In this document: positions 1-8,503 of the stretch, in pieces
How positions within the stretch are numbered: the first letter of the stretch is position 1
Layout: each line of letters begins with the position of its first letter
Assembly: GCA_028282405.1 (NCBI GenBank)
Contig: JANQIA010000164.1
Coordinates: forward strand, 1 to 44,693
Length of the DNA: 44,693 nucleotides
Direction: 5' to 3'
Source: Rhodovibrionaceae bacterium
Lineage (GTDB): Bacteria; Pseudomonadota; Alphaproteobacteria; Kiloniellales; DSM-21159
The notes under the pieces: generated by a model
Told to the model about the DNA's origin: nothing
What the model saw: the letters and a program-made list of their open reading frames with translations, nothing else
Databases searched by the model: none
Translations under genes and position numbers: made by a program

Positions 1-393
1 TTCGACAACCGGTGCCGGCGGGTTGCCATAGCTGAAGGAAAGCAGCCGGGCTTCGGTTTCTTTTCCCATGCGCACGATCTGCGGCATCAGTTCGGCAAAG
101 TCGACGCGGATTTCCGCGCTTTGCGGGGTTGGCGCGCGCACCAGGGTGCCGCTGCCGGGCCGCCGCTCGATCAGCTTGTCCGCCGCCAGCGCATCCAGCG
201 CCCGGCGAATCGTGACACGGGACACGCCGTGGCTTTCCGCCAACGCAAGCTCGCCAGGCAGAGCGTCGCCGGGCATATGACGGCCGTTCACGATGGCATC
301 GCGCAGGATTAGATAGACCCGGCGGGCCTTCCCGCCGTCGGGGACCGTGTGTGCCTGAGGTTGGGCCAGGTCGTGCTTATCCATGCCGTCCAT
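1..393 (-). CDS. GntR-family transcriptional regulator, truncated at the window edge
   Basis: Manual minus-strand translation MDGMDKHDLAQPQAHTVPDGGKARRVYLILRDAIVNGRHMPGDALPGELALAESHGVSRVTIRRALDALAADKLIERRPGSGTLV shows a typical GntR winged-HTH. The ORF runs off the left edge. Confidence 0.85.
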   Translation of the reverse strand, partial: MDGMDKHDLAQPQAHTVPDGGKARRVYLILRDAIVNGRHMPGDALPGELALAESHGVSRVTIRRALDALAADKLIERRPGSGTLVRAPTPQSAEIRVDFAELMPQIVRMGKETEARLLSFSYGNPPAPVVE

Positions 394-424
394 ACTAGCC
401 GCAGTGCGCATCTGCGCAAGAAAT

Positions 425-444
425 CTGTTCTCAATTCAAAACAG
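425..444. promoter_or_regulatory. imperfect 20-bp palindrome upstream of the GntR gene, candidate autoregulatory operator
   Basis: CTGTTCTCAATTCAAAACAG, 8 of 10 symmetric positions match, about 32 bp upstream of the GntR start. Confidence 0.4.
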
Positions 445-491
445 CTCGTTGCAGCAAGAAGGACAGTCGATAGGTATGGTTTTCGCCCTCT

Positions 492-1139
492 TCACTCCCA
501 GTCGACGTCGAAGGCTTTGACGACCTCACGGATCTGTTGCTCCGTCAGTCCCTTCGTCTGGGCGCCACGCAGCAGCAAGGTGAGCTTGGCCGTCTCCTCG
601 AGTTCTTCCATGGCGAAGACGGCGGCCTCCAGCTCCTTCGCCGCCACGACCGGGCCGTGGTTGGCCAGTACGACCGCGCTGCGCCGGCCGGCCAGGCTGC
701 GGACGGCATCGCCCATCGCGGGGTCGCCGGGCCGGAAGAAGGGCAGGAGTTGGACCTTGCCCAGCCGCATGATCGAATAAGCGGTCAGCGGCGGTAGCAT
801 GTTTTCCGGGTCGGTATCGGTCAGGAGCGTGAGGGCGGTCGCATGGGTCGAGTGCAGATGCACCACGGCCCCCGTGGTTGCGCGGGTTTCGTAGAAAGCG
901 TCGTGCAGCGCCATCTCCTTGGTGGGCGGATCGCCCTCGACATGGCGCCCGGCGGCGTCGAAGCGCGACAGGCGCGCCGGATCGAGCCGTCCGAAACTGG
1001 AGCCGGTCGGCGTGACGAAGAGGCCGCCGTCCTCGGTCCGCGCCGAAATGTTGCCTGACGCGCCGCCGGTCAGGCCGCGGTCGAACATGGACTTGGCCCA
1101 GAAGCAGATGTCTTCGCGAAGCCGGTTGTCGCGCGTCAC
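492..1139 (-). CDS. otnC: class II aldolase/adducin family, 3-oxo-tetronate 4-phosphate decarboxylase (OtnC-like)
   Basis: VTRDNRLREDICFWAKSMFDRGLTGGASGNISARTEDGG...VVHLHSTHATALTLL is a class II aldolase pattern. GTG start at 1139 overlaps the otnK stop. Adjacent to a DUF1537 kinase. Confidence 0.85.
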   Translation of the reverse strand: MTRDNRLREDICFWAKSMFDRGLTGGASGNISARTEDGGLFVTPTGSSFGRLDPARLSRFDAAGRHVEGDPPTKEMALHDAFYETRATTGAVVHLHSTHATALTLLTDTDPENMLPPLTAYSIMRLGKVQLLPFFRPGDPAMGDAVRSLAGRRSAVVLANHGPVVAAKELEAAVFAMEELEETAKLTLLLRGAQTKGLTEQQIREVVKAFDVDWE

Positions 1140-2386
1140 GGCGTGGCTTCCAGGACGGCGGCGGCCCGCGCGAAGAAGTCGGGCGCTCCGAAGTTGCCGG
1201 ACTTCAGCGCAAGGGTCAGGGTCTCGCCCGCCCGGATCGCCGGCACGCCTGGGGCGATCTCCGGGCCGATCGCGAGTTCGGTCAAGGCAAGCCCTTCCAC
1301 GACGGCACCGGAGGTCTCGCCGCCGGCCGTGATCAGCCGGGTGACTCCCCCGGCTACGAGGCGTCTTGCGACCTCGGCGAACAGAGCCTCGAACGCGGCG
1401 GCGACCGCCGCGCCGCCGTGCCGCTGCTGCGCCGCCAGCACCGCGTCCGGGTCGGCGGAGGAGTAGGCCAGCGGCAAACCCTCCTGAGCCAAGATCCACT
1501 CCGCCACCTCTTCCGCGCTCGTCCGCCCGGCCATGACTTCGTCGGCATCGAGTCGCAGGGCCGGCTGCACACGCGCGTGCTCCGCGACCTGCCCTCTCGT
1601 GGCTTGCGAGCAGGAGCCGGACAGGGCGGCGGCGCGTCCGGCTTGTCCGTGCCACGGCTCCGCGCTCGCCGCGAGCTCGCCGCGGACACGGAAGTTCTCC
1701 GGCAGGCCGAGCGCGATCCCGGAGCCGCCGGTGATCAGCGGTAGCTCGGCTGCGGCCTGGCCCAGCATCCGAAGGTCCTCGTCGCGGACGGCATCGGCGA
1801 CGATCAGCCGATGGCCCTTTGCCTGCTCCGCCTCAAGCCGCGTGCGGATTGCCTCTGGACCTTCGGCGACGACGGCGAAAGGGAGATGGCCGACGCTGCC
1901 CTTGCTCTGCCGGTCGAGGACGCGGCGCAGATCCGGATCGGTCATGGGAGTCAGCGGATGGTTCTGCATGCCGGACTCCGACAGCAGTCTGTCACCGACG
2001 AACAGATGGCCTTGGTAGACGGAGCGGCCGGTTGCCGGGAAAGCGGGACAGACGATGACCTGCGAGGCCTCGAGCGCGTCGGCAAGGGCTTCCGCGACCG
2101 GTCCGATGTTGCCGGCATCGGTGCTGTCGAAGGTCGAGCAGTACTTGAAGAGAAACTGCGTGCAGCCCTGAGCGCGTAGCCACGCGAGTGCCTGCAGCGA
2201 CAGCGCGACGGCCTGGTCGGCCGGCACGGAACGCGACTTGAGGGCGACGACGCCGGCCTCGACCTGGCTGTCCGCCGGACCCTCGGGCACGCCCACGTAC
2301 TGCACGCAGCGCATGCCCTCTCGGGTCAAGGTGTTGGCCAGGTCGCTGGACCCGGTGAAGTCGTCGCCGATGCAACCCAGCAGCAT
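1136..2386 (-). CDS. otnK: 3-oxo-tetronate kinase (DUF1537/OtnK family)
   Basis: MLLGCIGDDFTGSSDLANTLTREGM and C-terminal GGETSGAV, typical of four-carbon acid sugar kinases. Confidence 0.9.
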   Translation of the reverse strand: MLLGCIGDDFTGSSDLANTLTREGMRCVQYVGVPEGPADSQVEAGVVALKSRSVPADQAVALSLQALAWLRAQGCTQFLFKYCSTFDSTDAGNIGPVAEALADALEASQVIVCPAFPATGRSVYQGHLFVGDRLLSESGMQNHPLTPMTDPDLRRVLDRQSKGSVGHLPFAVVAEGPEAIRTRLEAEQAKGHRLIVADAVRDEDLRMLGQAAAELPLITGGSGIALGLPENFRVRGELAASAEPWHGQAGRAAALSGSCSQATRGQVAEHARVQPALRLDADEVMAGRTSAEEVAEWILAQEGLPLAYSSADPDAVLAAQQRHGGAAVAAAFEALFAEVARRLVAGGVTRLITAGGETSGAVVEGLALTELAIGPEIAPGVPAIRAGETLTLALKSGNFGAPDFFARAAAVLEATP

Positions 2387-3295
2387 CTATTCTCTCCCTG
2401 GCAGCGGTAAGCCTGCTTCGCCGGCGTAGAGCTGTGTGATCGCCGAATCGTCGAGGGTGCCCAGGCCCTTGCTCGAGGCTTCGCGGAAACGGGTGAGAGC
2501 GGCGTGCGCGACCGGCGTGGAGAGCGCCGCACGCTCGGCGATCTCGGTGACGATGCCCAGGTCCTTCGGCCAGATATCGATGGCGGAGCGGGCCGCATAG
2601 TCCCCTTCGACGACGCGTGGGGCGCGGTTCTCGAACATCCAGCTTGTCCCCGCCGACACGGAGATAACCTCAAGAATCCGCTCCGGCGTCAGCCCCTGAC
2701 TGACGCCGAGCGTCAGAGCCTCGCCCATGGCCGCGATATGCACGCCGGCGAGAAGCTGGTTCACGGCCTTCATTGCGGAGCCGGCGCCCGCCTCGCGGCC
2801 CAGGTCGTGCACGGACTGCGCCATGGCCGAAAGGGCGGGCGCGGCGGCCTCGAAGGCCTCCCGACTGCCGGAGGCCATGATCGAGAGTTCGCCCTGCGCC
2901 GCCCGGGCCGCGCCGCCGGAGATCGGTGCGTCGAGATAGAGCAGGCCGAGCTGTGCGGCCCGTTCGGCGTTGTCCCGGGCGTTCTGGGGGGAGATGGTTG
3001 CAGAACTGACGATCACCGCGCCCTTCGGCAGATGCCGGGCAAAGCCGGACTCGCCGTAGAGGACGTCCCGCGTCTGGGCTGCATTCAGCACCACGCTGAC
3101 GAAGATCGCGGCCTCGCCAGCCCCGTCCGGCGTGAGCGTCTCGCCGCCCATGTCGATCAGCCGCTCGACGGCGGCTTCGTTGAGATCGAGGCCGAGCACG
3201 CGGTGGCCGGCGCGCAGGCAGGACTGCGCCATGCCCAATCCCATCGCGCCCAGGCCGACGAACGCAATCGTCTTCGGGTCCATCGTCTGCGGCAT
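2387..3295 (-). CDS. ltnD: NAD-dependent 3-hydroxyisobutyrate dehydrogenase family, L-threonate dehydrogenase-like
   Basis: IAFVGLGAMGLGMAQSCLRAGHRVLGLDLN Rossmann motif, LDAPISGG and K in SAMKAVNQLLAG. Operon context with otnK/otnC. Confidence 0.8.
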   Translation of the reverse strand: MPQTMDPKTIAFVGLGAMGLGMAQSCLRAGHRVLGLDLNEAAVERLIDMGGETLTPDGAGEAAIFVSVVLNAAQTRDVLYGESGFARHLPKGAVIVSSATISPQNARDNAERAAQLGLLYLDAPISGGAARAAQGELSIMASGSREAFEAAAPALSAMAQSVHDLGREAGAGSAMKAVNQLLAGVHIAAMGEALTLGVSQGLTPERILEVISVSAGTSWMFENRAPRVVEGDYAARSAIDIWPKDLGIVTEIAERAALSTPVAHAALTRFREASSKGLGTLDDSAITQLYAGEAGLPLPGRE

Positions 3296-3298
3296 GCT

Positions 3299-4582
3299 TC
3301 AGCCTCTCCCAAGGAACAGCTCGACCGGCGCCAGGGTGATGGCCGGCACGTAGGTGATGATCATCAGGCAGCAGAAGACTACCAGAACGAACCAGATCAG
3401 TTGCGGGATGATGCGTTCGACGGGCATGCGCGCGACCGCGCAAGCGGCGAAGAGGTTCACGCCCAGCGGCGGTGTGATCATGCCCAGCGCCAGGTTCACC
3501 ACCACGATCAGGCCGAAGTGCACCGGATCGACCCCGTAGCCGATGGCGATCGGTGCCAGGATCGGTGCCAGCACCAGGATCGCGGCCGAAGTCTCGATGA
3601 ACATGCCGACGAACAGAAGCAGGAGGTTCACCGCCAGCAGAAAGGTGAAACGGGACTCGAAGACGGTGTTGAACCAGCTGGCGATCTCGCTGGGCAGGCC
3701 CGAGCGTGCGATCAGGAAGGAAAAGAGCGCGGCGGCGGAGATGATCAGCATGATGGCCGTAGTGGAGATGACCGTGCGCTTCAGGATCATCGGCAGGTCG
3801 CGCCAGGACAGCTCTCGATAGAAGCCGAAGCCGACCAGCAGGGCCGCAGCGACGGCGGCGGCGCTCGCCTCCGTCGGGGTGAAGATGCCGAGGTAGATGC
3901 CGCCGATGATGATGATGGGCACCATGAGCGCGGGCAGCGCGGCCCGGGTCGCGGCGCGCAGGCTTGGTCGATCTTCGCGGTCCTGGAGGCCCAGCCCGCG
4001 GACCCGGCAGATCACGATGACGGTCAGCATCAGAGCGCCGGCGATCAGGATGCCCGGACCGATCCCCGCCACGAAAAGCTGGCCGATCGAGGTGTCGGTG
4101 GCGACGCCGTAGAGGATCAGCGGGATCGAGGGCGGGATCAGCACGCCGAGCTCGGCCGAGCTGGCCTGAATGGAGGCGGCGAAGGGTTTCGGATAGGCGT
4201 GCTTCACCATGGCGGGGATCAGGATGGCGCCGATCGCGAAGGTGGTGGCGACGGACGACCCGGAGACGCTGGCGAACATCAGGCAGGTCAGCACGCAGGA
4301 ACAGGCGAGACCGCCCTGGATGCCGCCGACCATCGCCTTGGCGAGATCGACCAGCCGTTGCGAGATTCCGCCGGCGGACATCAGATTACCGGCCAGGATG
4401 AACAGCGGGATCGCCATCAGCGGGAAGCTGTCGATGCCTGCGAACATGCGCTGCGCCACCAGCAGCATCGGCAGGCGGTCATGCAGTTGAATGCCGACGA
4501 CGGACGCCAGACCGATCGCGATCGCGATGGGAACGCCGACGAAGATCAGGATGATGAGCGAGAGACCGATCGCCAGGTTCAT
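3299..4582 (-). CDS. dctM: TRAP transporter large permease (DctM)
   Basis: Polytopic 427-aa protein with GxxxPxxxxxG motifs; MITPPLGVNLF, IPPSIPLILYG. Confidence 0.9.
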   Translation of the reverse strand: MNLAIGLSLIILIFVGVPIAIAIGLASVVGIQLHDRLPMLLVAQRMFAGIDSFPLMAIPLFILAGNLMSAGGISQRLVDLAKAMVGGIQGGLACSCVLTCLMFASVSGSSVATTFAIGAILIPAMVKHAYPKPFAASIQASSAELGVLIPPSIPLILYGVATDTSIGQLFVAGIGPGILIAGALMLTVIVICRVRGLGLQDREDRPSLRAATRAALPALMVPIIIIGGIYLGIFTPTEASAAAVAAALLVGFGFYRELSWRDLPMILKRTVISTTAIMLIISAAALFSFLIARSGLPSEIASWFNTVFESRFTFLLAVNLLLLFVGMFIETSAAILVLAPILAPIAIGYGVDPVHFGLIVVVNLALGMITPPLGVNLFAACAVARMPVERIIPQLIWFVLVVFCCLMIITYVPAITLAPVELFLGRG

Positions 4583-5112
4583 GGACTGTCTCCCGCGGCT
4601 GCCGGAGATTTCTCAAGCGGGACGACGGCGGCCGCCACGTCCTGCGTGGCCAAGGCGCGCGTGATGCAGCCGGCGATGGCGATCATCGCGAAGACGGACC
4701 CTACGGGCAGCGCGGCATAGACCCAGGCGATGGAGACTTCGAGCGCTGCCAGCTTCTGGGCGGCGACACGCTCGGTCATGCCCCAGCCCTGCCAGAACAG
4801 AATCGCGAAGAAGAGCGTGGAAAGCAGGTTGGCGACCAGAAACAAGCCCAGGCCGAGCCGGCGCGGCAGCGAGCGTTGGATGATCTCCATAGCGATCATC
4901 GAGCCGTGCCGGTAGGTCGCGGCGACCCCCATGAAGATCGCCCAGATCATGGCGGAGCGCGTGATGACTTCCGACCAGGTGGAGGGCTGTCCGAAAACGA
5001 AGCGGGTGGTGACCTGCCACATGGCCAGCGCAGCGGCGATCACCAGGAAGGCGATGGAGAGCGCCAGGGCTATCCGGGTCGACTGCCGCTCGAAGCTCTG
5101 AAAGAAGTTCAT
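4579..5112 (-). CDS. dctQ: TRAP transporter small permease (DctQ)
   Basis: 177-aa four-TM protein overlapping the dctM start by 4 nt; RFVFGQPSTWSEVITRSAMIWAIFMGVAATYRHGSMI. Confidence 0.88.
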   Translation of the reverse strand: MNFFQSFERQSTRIALALSIAFLVIAAALAMWQVTTRFVFGQPSTWSEVITRSAMIWAIFMGVAATYRHGSMIAMEIIQRSLPRRLGLGLFLVANLLSTLFFAILFWQGWGMTERVAAQKLAALEVSIAWVYAALPVGSVFAMIAIAGCITRALATQDVAAAVVPLEKSPAAAGDSP

Positions 5113-5154
5113 GTCGTCCGACCGGCGTCTCGCTTCGCATAGAGCGAAGGGAAA

Positions 5155-5193
5155 GCCAGGACACGCTCGCCCGCGTGGCGGTCGTGTCCTGGC
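5155..5193 (-). terminator. intercistronic stem-loop after the TRAP binding-protein gene
   Basis: Perfect 11-bp inverted repeat GCCAGGACACG (5155-5165) / CGTGTCCTGGC (5183-5193), followed in the minus-strand direction by TTTCCCTT. Confidence 0.6.
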
Positions 5194-5230
5194 AATGGAT
5201 GCGGTACTGAGAGCCTTGCGCTCGAGGGCC

Positions 5231-6202
5231 TTACTCGACGGCCCGGATGCGCTCGACCATCTCAGGGCCGTACTGGTCGGTATAGACGCTGTAGGAGGCT
5301 TCGGCGAGGTCGCGGAAGGGAGCCTTGTCGACTTCGGTGATCACCTCCATGCCGTTCTCACGCAGCAGAGCCACGCCGGCTTCTTCGAGCCGGTTGACCT
5401 CGGCCCGGGTGGCGGCGACCGAGGCCGCGGCGGCTTGTTTGAACCAGCCCTTTTCCTCGTCGCTCAGGCCGTCCCATAGCATCGGCGAAGCCAGAACCAC
5501 CGCCGGCGAATAGACGTGACCGGTCAGCGAGACGTAGTTCTGGACCTCCCAGAACTTCGAGGCCTGGATAACCGTGATGGGATTCTCCTGGCCGTCGACG
5601 ACACCCTGCTGCAGGGCCGAGAAGAGTTCCGGGAACGCCATCGGCGTGGGGGCTGCGCCCATCTCCTCAAAGGCGGCCATGTGAACGCGGTTTTCCATCG
5701 TGCGGAGCTTCAGGCCGTCGAGGTCTTTGGGGGAGGTGACGGGGCGGATCGAGTTGGTCACGTGACGGAAGCCGTTCTCCGACCAGGCCAGGCCGACCAG
5801 GTTATGATTACCGATGCTGGCAAGCAGTTCCTGGCCGATCTCGCCGTCCAGCGTCTTGCGTGCATGGTCGTAGTCGCGGAACAGGAAAGGCAGGTCCAGG
5901 CTGTAGACTTCGGGCACGAAGTTGCCGAGCGGGCCGGTCGAGGTGATGACCAGATCCAGGGAGCCGATCTGCAGCCCCTCGATCATGTCACGCTCTCCGC
6001 CAAGCTGGCCGGCGGGTGCCTCGGTGCCGGTCCAGGCGCCGCCAGACGCCTTTTCCAGGGTCTCGATGAAGGCCTTGGCGCCGACGCCGTAATGGCTCTG
6101 CGGCGACAGGGTATGGCCCAGCGTGACGTTGTTCTGGGCATGAGCGCTGCCGCTCATGGCAATCGCCGCCGCAGCGGCCAGTCCGATAATCGTGTGTTTC
6201 AC
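5231..6202 (-). CDS. dctP: TRAP transporter substrate-binding protein (DctP)
   Basis: GTG start with RBS AAGGGAG, signal peptide VKHTIIGLAAAAAIAMSGSAHAQ, then DctP-like sequence LRTMENRVHMAAFEEMGAAPTPMAFPELFSALQQGVVDGQENP. Confidence 0.9.
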   Translation of the reverse strand: MKHTIIGLAAAAAIAMSGSAHAQNNVTLGHTLSPQSHYGVGAKAFIETLEKASGGAWTGTEAPAGQLGGERDMIEGLQIGSLDLVITSTGPLGNFVPEVYSLDLPFLFRDYDHARKTLDGEIGQELLASIGNHNLVGLAWSENGFRHVTNSIRPVTSPKDLDGLKLRTMENRVHMAAFEEMGAAPTPMAFPELFSALQQGVVDGQENPITVIQASKFWEVQNYVSLTGHVYSPAVVLASPMLWDGLSDEEKGWFKQAAAASVAATRAEVNRLEEAGVALLRENGMEVITEVDKAPFRDLAEASYSVYTDQYGPEMVERIRAVE

Positions 6203-6234
6203 TTGGCTAGTCTCCCTTGGGTTTTGGGCGCGTT

Positions 6235-7221
6235 TCACGCCGCTTTTGAAAGAGTTTCCATATGCGCGCGCAGCAGAGCCTCGAAGCTCGCATCGGGGGT
6301 GAATCCCAGGGCTTGCGCGCGCGGCGTTTCGATGCCTCCCGGCCAGCTCGATACGATGGCTTCGATCGCCGCATTCGGAACCGACCGCACCCGAGCGGCC
6401 ACGTCCTCGCCTGCGACCTCCGAGAGGGTGGCGAGCATGTCTCCCACCGAGACAGAGATGCCTGGGAGCGTGATCGTGGTCTCGCCGGCCAAAAGATCCT
6501 GGTGCAGGGCGGCCGCATGGAAGAGTGCCGCGCGCGCGGCCCCAGGGGAGGCCAGATGCAAGCGCAGGTCGGGGCCGACCGGTAGCTCTGCGGGCAAGCC
6601 GGCCAGAGGTTCGCGCAAGATGCCGCTGGCGAAGCTTGAGGCCGCCTTGTTGGGTTTGCCTGGCCTCACCGCGATGGTGGGGAAGCGCAGGGAGCGGCCG
6701 AGGACGAAGCCCTTACGGCTGACGTCGCGGATAAGAATCTCGCCCATCAGCTTCTGCGCACCGTAACTGCTGCGCGGCTGGGGCGGTGTCGTGTCGCTGA
6801 TGATTTCGTTGGCGGCGCAGGAGAAGACCGCGACCGAAGAGGCGAAGAGAAGCACCGGCGGTTCCGGCAGGCCGCGTAGGGTCTCGATCAGCGCCACTGT
6901 GGCGCCGAGGTTGACCTGCATGCCCAGTGTGAAGTCGGCTTCCGCCGCGCTTGAGACGACGGCGGCGAGGTGGACCACCAGGCCGGGTTCGGCGGCCGCG
7001 ATCGCGGCAAGGGTTTCGGGCGCGTCGAGCGGGCCGACGAGGGGCTGCACGCTTTCGTAGGTATCGGCCAGCTGGGTCAGAGGCTCGGCGGCAAGGTCGC
7101 AGGCCAGGATACGCGAAACCTCGCGGTCGCTGCCGTTCACGGTCAGCGTGCCTCTGCGCGCGAGGTCTTCGACGAACTGCCGCCCAAGGAAGCCGCCGGC
7201 TCCCGTTACCAAAACGCGCAT
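6235..7221 (-). CDS. denD: NAD-dependent epimerase/dehydratase family, D-erythronate dehydrogenase-like (DenD)
   Basis: MRVLVTGAGGFLGRQFVEDL, SSYGAQKLMGE (YxxxK). Context with otnK/otnC supports DenD. Confidence 0.8.
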   Translation of the reverse strand: MRVLVTGAGGFLGRQFVEDLARRGTLTVNGSDREVSRILACDLAAEPLTQLADTYESVQPLVGPLDAPETLAAIAAAEPGLVVHLAAVVSSAAEADFTLGMQVNLGATVALIETLRGLPEPPVLLFASSVAVFSCAANEIISDTTPPQPRSSYGAQKLMGEILIRDVSRKGFVLGRSLRFPTIAVRPGKPNKAASSFASGILREPLAGLPAELPVGPDLRLHLASPGAARAALFHAAALHQDLLAGETTITLPGISVSVGDMLATLSEVAGEDVAARVRSVPNAAIEAIVSSWPGGIETPRAQALGFTPDASFEALLRAHMETLSKAA

Positions 7222-7272
7222 CGCGCGTTCCTCCCAGAGAATTTTCTTGTTGGGCGGAACTTGCCAGATCTA

Positions 7273-7286
7273 TGACAGCGCTGTCA
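7273..7286. promoter_or_regulatory. perfect 14-bp palindrome, LacI-type operator candidate
   Basis: TGACAGCGCTGTCA, with a CpG-containing centre typical of LacI-family operators, in the divergent denD/lacI intergenic region. Confidence 0.75.
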
Positions 7287-7396
7287 AACAGGCTCAATTT
7301 TCTACTAAAAATCCATGATATGTCTGTGCTATACGCTGTCATCTCAATAGCGTGCGTGGCTCTGACGAGACCAAGGGCCCGGTGGTGCGGTAAGAT

Positions 7397-8443
7397 ATGT
7401 CTGATGGGAAAGGGGGTGTCGGAAGGCTCGTGAAGATCGATGTCGATAAAGCGGACCGCGTGACCCTGGCCGACGTGGCCGAGGCAGCCGGAGTCAGCGA
7501 GATCACCGTATCGCGCGTCGTGCGCGGCATGGCGAATGTCTCGCAGGTCACCGTCTCCAAAGTGGAAGAGGCCATCGCCCGGACGGGCTACGTCCGCAAC
7601 CGTCTGGCCGGGGCGATGGCGGGGGCTGTTTCCAATCAGATCGCGGTGATCCTGCCGTCGCTCTCGAACAGTGTCTTCGCCGACGTGCTGGACGGGCTGG
7701 AGGCGCGGCTGCAGTCCGCTGGCTTTCACTCGGTTCTCGGCATTTCCAACTATGACAGCGAGCGCGAGGCGCAGCTCATCGAGGGGCTTCTCGGTTGGCA
7801 GCCGGCGGGTCTGGTCATCGCGCCCACCCTGCTGTCCGAGCGCTCGCTGCGACTGTTGGAGCGCGGACGGCTTCCGGTGGTCGAGGTGATGGACATCGAT
7901 AGCGACCCGGCGGATATGGTGGTCGGGATTTCTCATCGCCAGGCCGGCAAGTCGATGGCCTACTACCTGATCGGCCGGGGCTATCGGTCTTTCGGTTACG
8001 TCGGCCACGACATCGAGGCCGACCATCGCGCCGCGGTCCGCCGCGACGGCTTTCGCGCGGCACTGCAGGAAAATGGCCTCGATTTCGAGACCGAAGCCAG
8101 GGCGGACGAGGAATCCTCCGTTCCGCTCGGGCGCCGCTTGACCGGGCAGATCCTCTCGGACGGAGCGCCCCGGCTTCTCTACTTCTCCAACGACGACATG
8201 GCGATGGGCGGCCTCTTCGAGGCCATGTCACGCGATTTGCAGGTGCCGCGAGATCTTGCGCTGGCCGGCTTCAACGGTCTTCAGATCGGCCAGTCGGCGC
8301 CCGTCGCGCTGACCACGATCGAATCTCATCGCGCGCTGATCGGCCAGCGTGCCGCCGAGCAGCTTCTCGGCCGCTTCGCCGGGACCGAGGTGGAGCGTCG
8401 GATCGACGTCGGCTTCACCCTGCTGCCGGGCGCCTCGGCGTGA
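7397..8443 (+). CDS. LacI-family transcriptional regulator
   Basis: VTLADVAEAAGVSEITVSRVVRGMANVSQVTVSKVEEAIARTGYVRNRLAGAMAG, a canonical LacI HTH plus periplasmic-binding-like domain. Confidence 0.95.
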   Translation: MSDGKGGVGRLVKIDVDKADRVTLADVAEAAGVSEITVSRVVRGMANVSQVTVSKVEEAIARTGYVRNRLAGAMAGAVSNQIAVILPSLSNSVFADVLDGLEARLQSAGFHSVLGISNYDSEREAQLIEGLLGWQPAGLVIAPTLLSERSLRLLERGRLPVVEVMDIDSDPADMVVGISHRQAGKSMAYYLIGRGYRSFGYVGHDIEADHRAAVRRDGFRAALQENGLDFETEARADEESSVPLGRRLTGQILSDGAPRLLYFSNDDMAMGGLFEAMSRDLQVPRDLALAGFNGLQIGQSAPVALTTIESHRALIGQRAAEQLLGRFAGTEVERRIDVGFTLLPGASA

Positions 8444-8503
8444 GGCTCTAGGCAAGAACGACCAATGGCAATGTCACACGCGTCGGTGGGCCGCGTCAGC
8501 GCC

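Noticed and set aside
405-418. TGCGCA-TC-TGCGCA double palindrome
   Set aside because: Short GC-rich self-complementary hexamers are likely by chance. The 425-444 element is the better operator candidate.
1140-1655. N-terminal extension of the 492..1655 ORF
   Set aside because: R/G-rich and overlaps otnK entirely. The homologous otnC protein starts at the GTG at 1139.
2504-4720. 738-aa plus-strand ORF across ltnD/dctM
   Set aside because: Low-complexity D/R/H/Q-rich antisense shadow of well-supported minus-strand genes.
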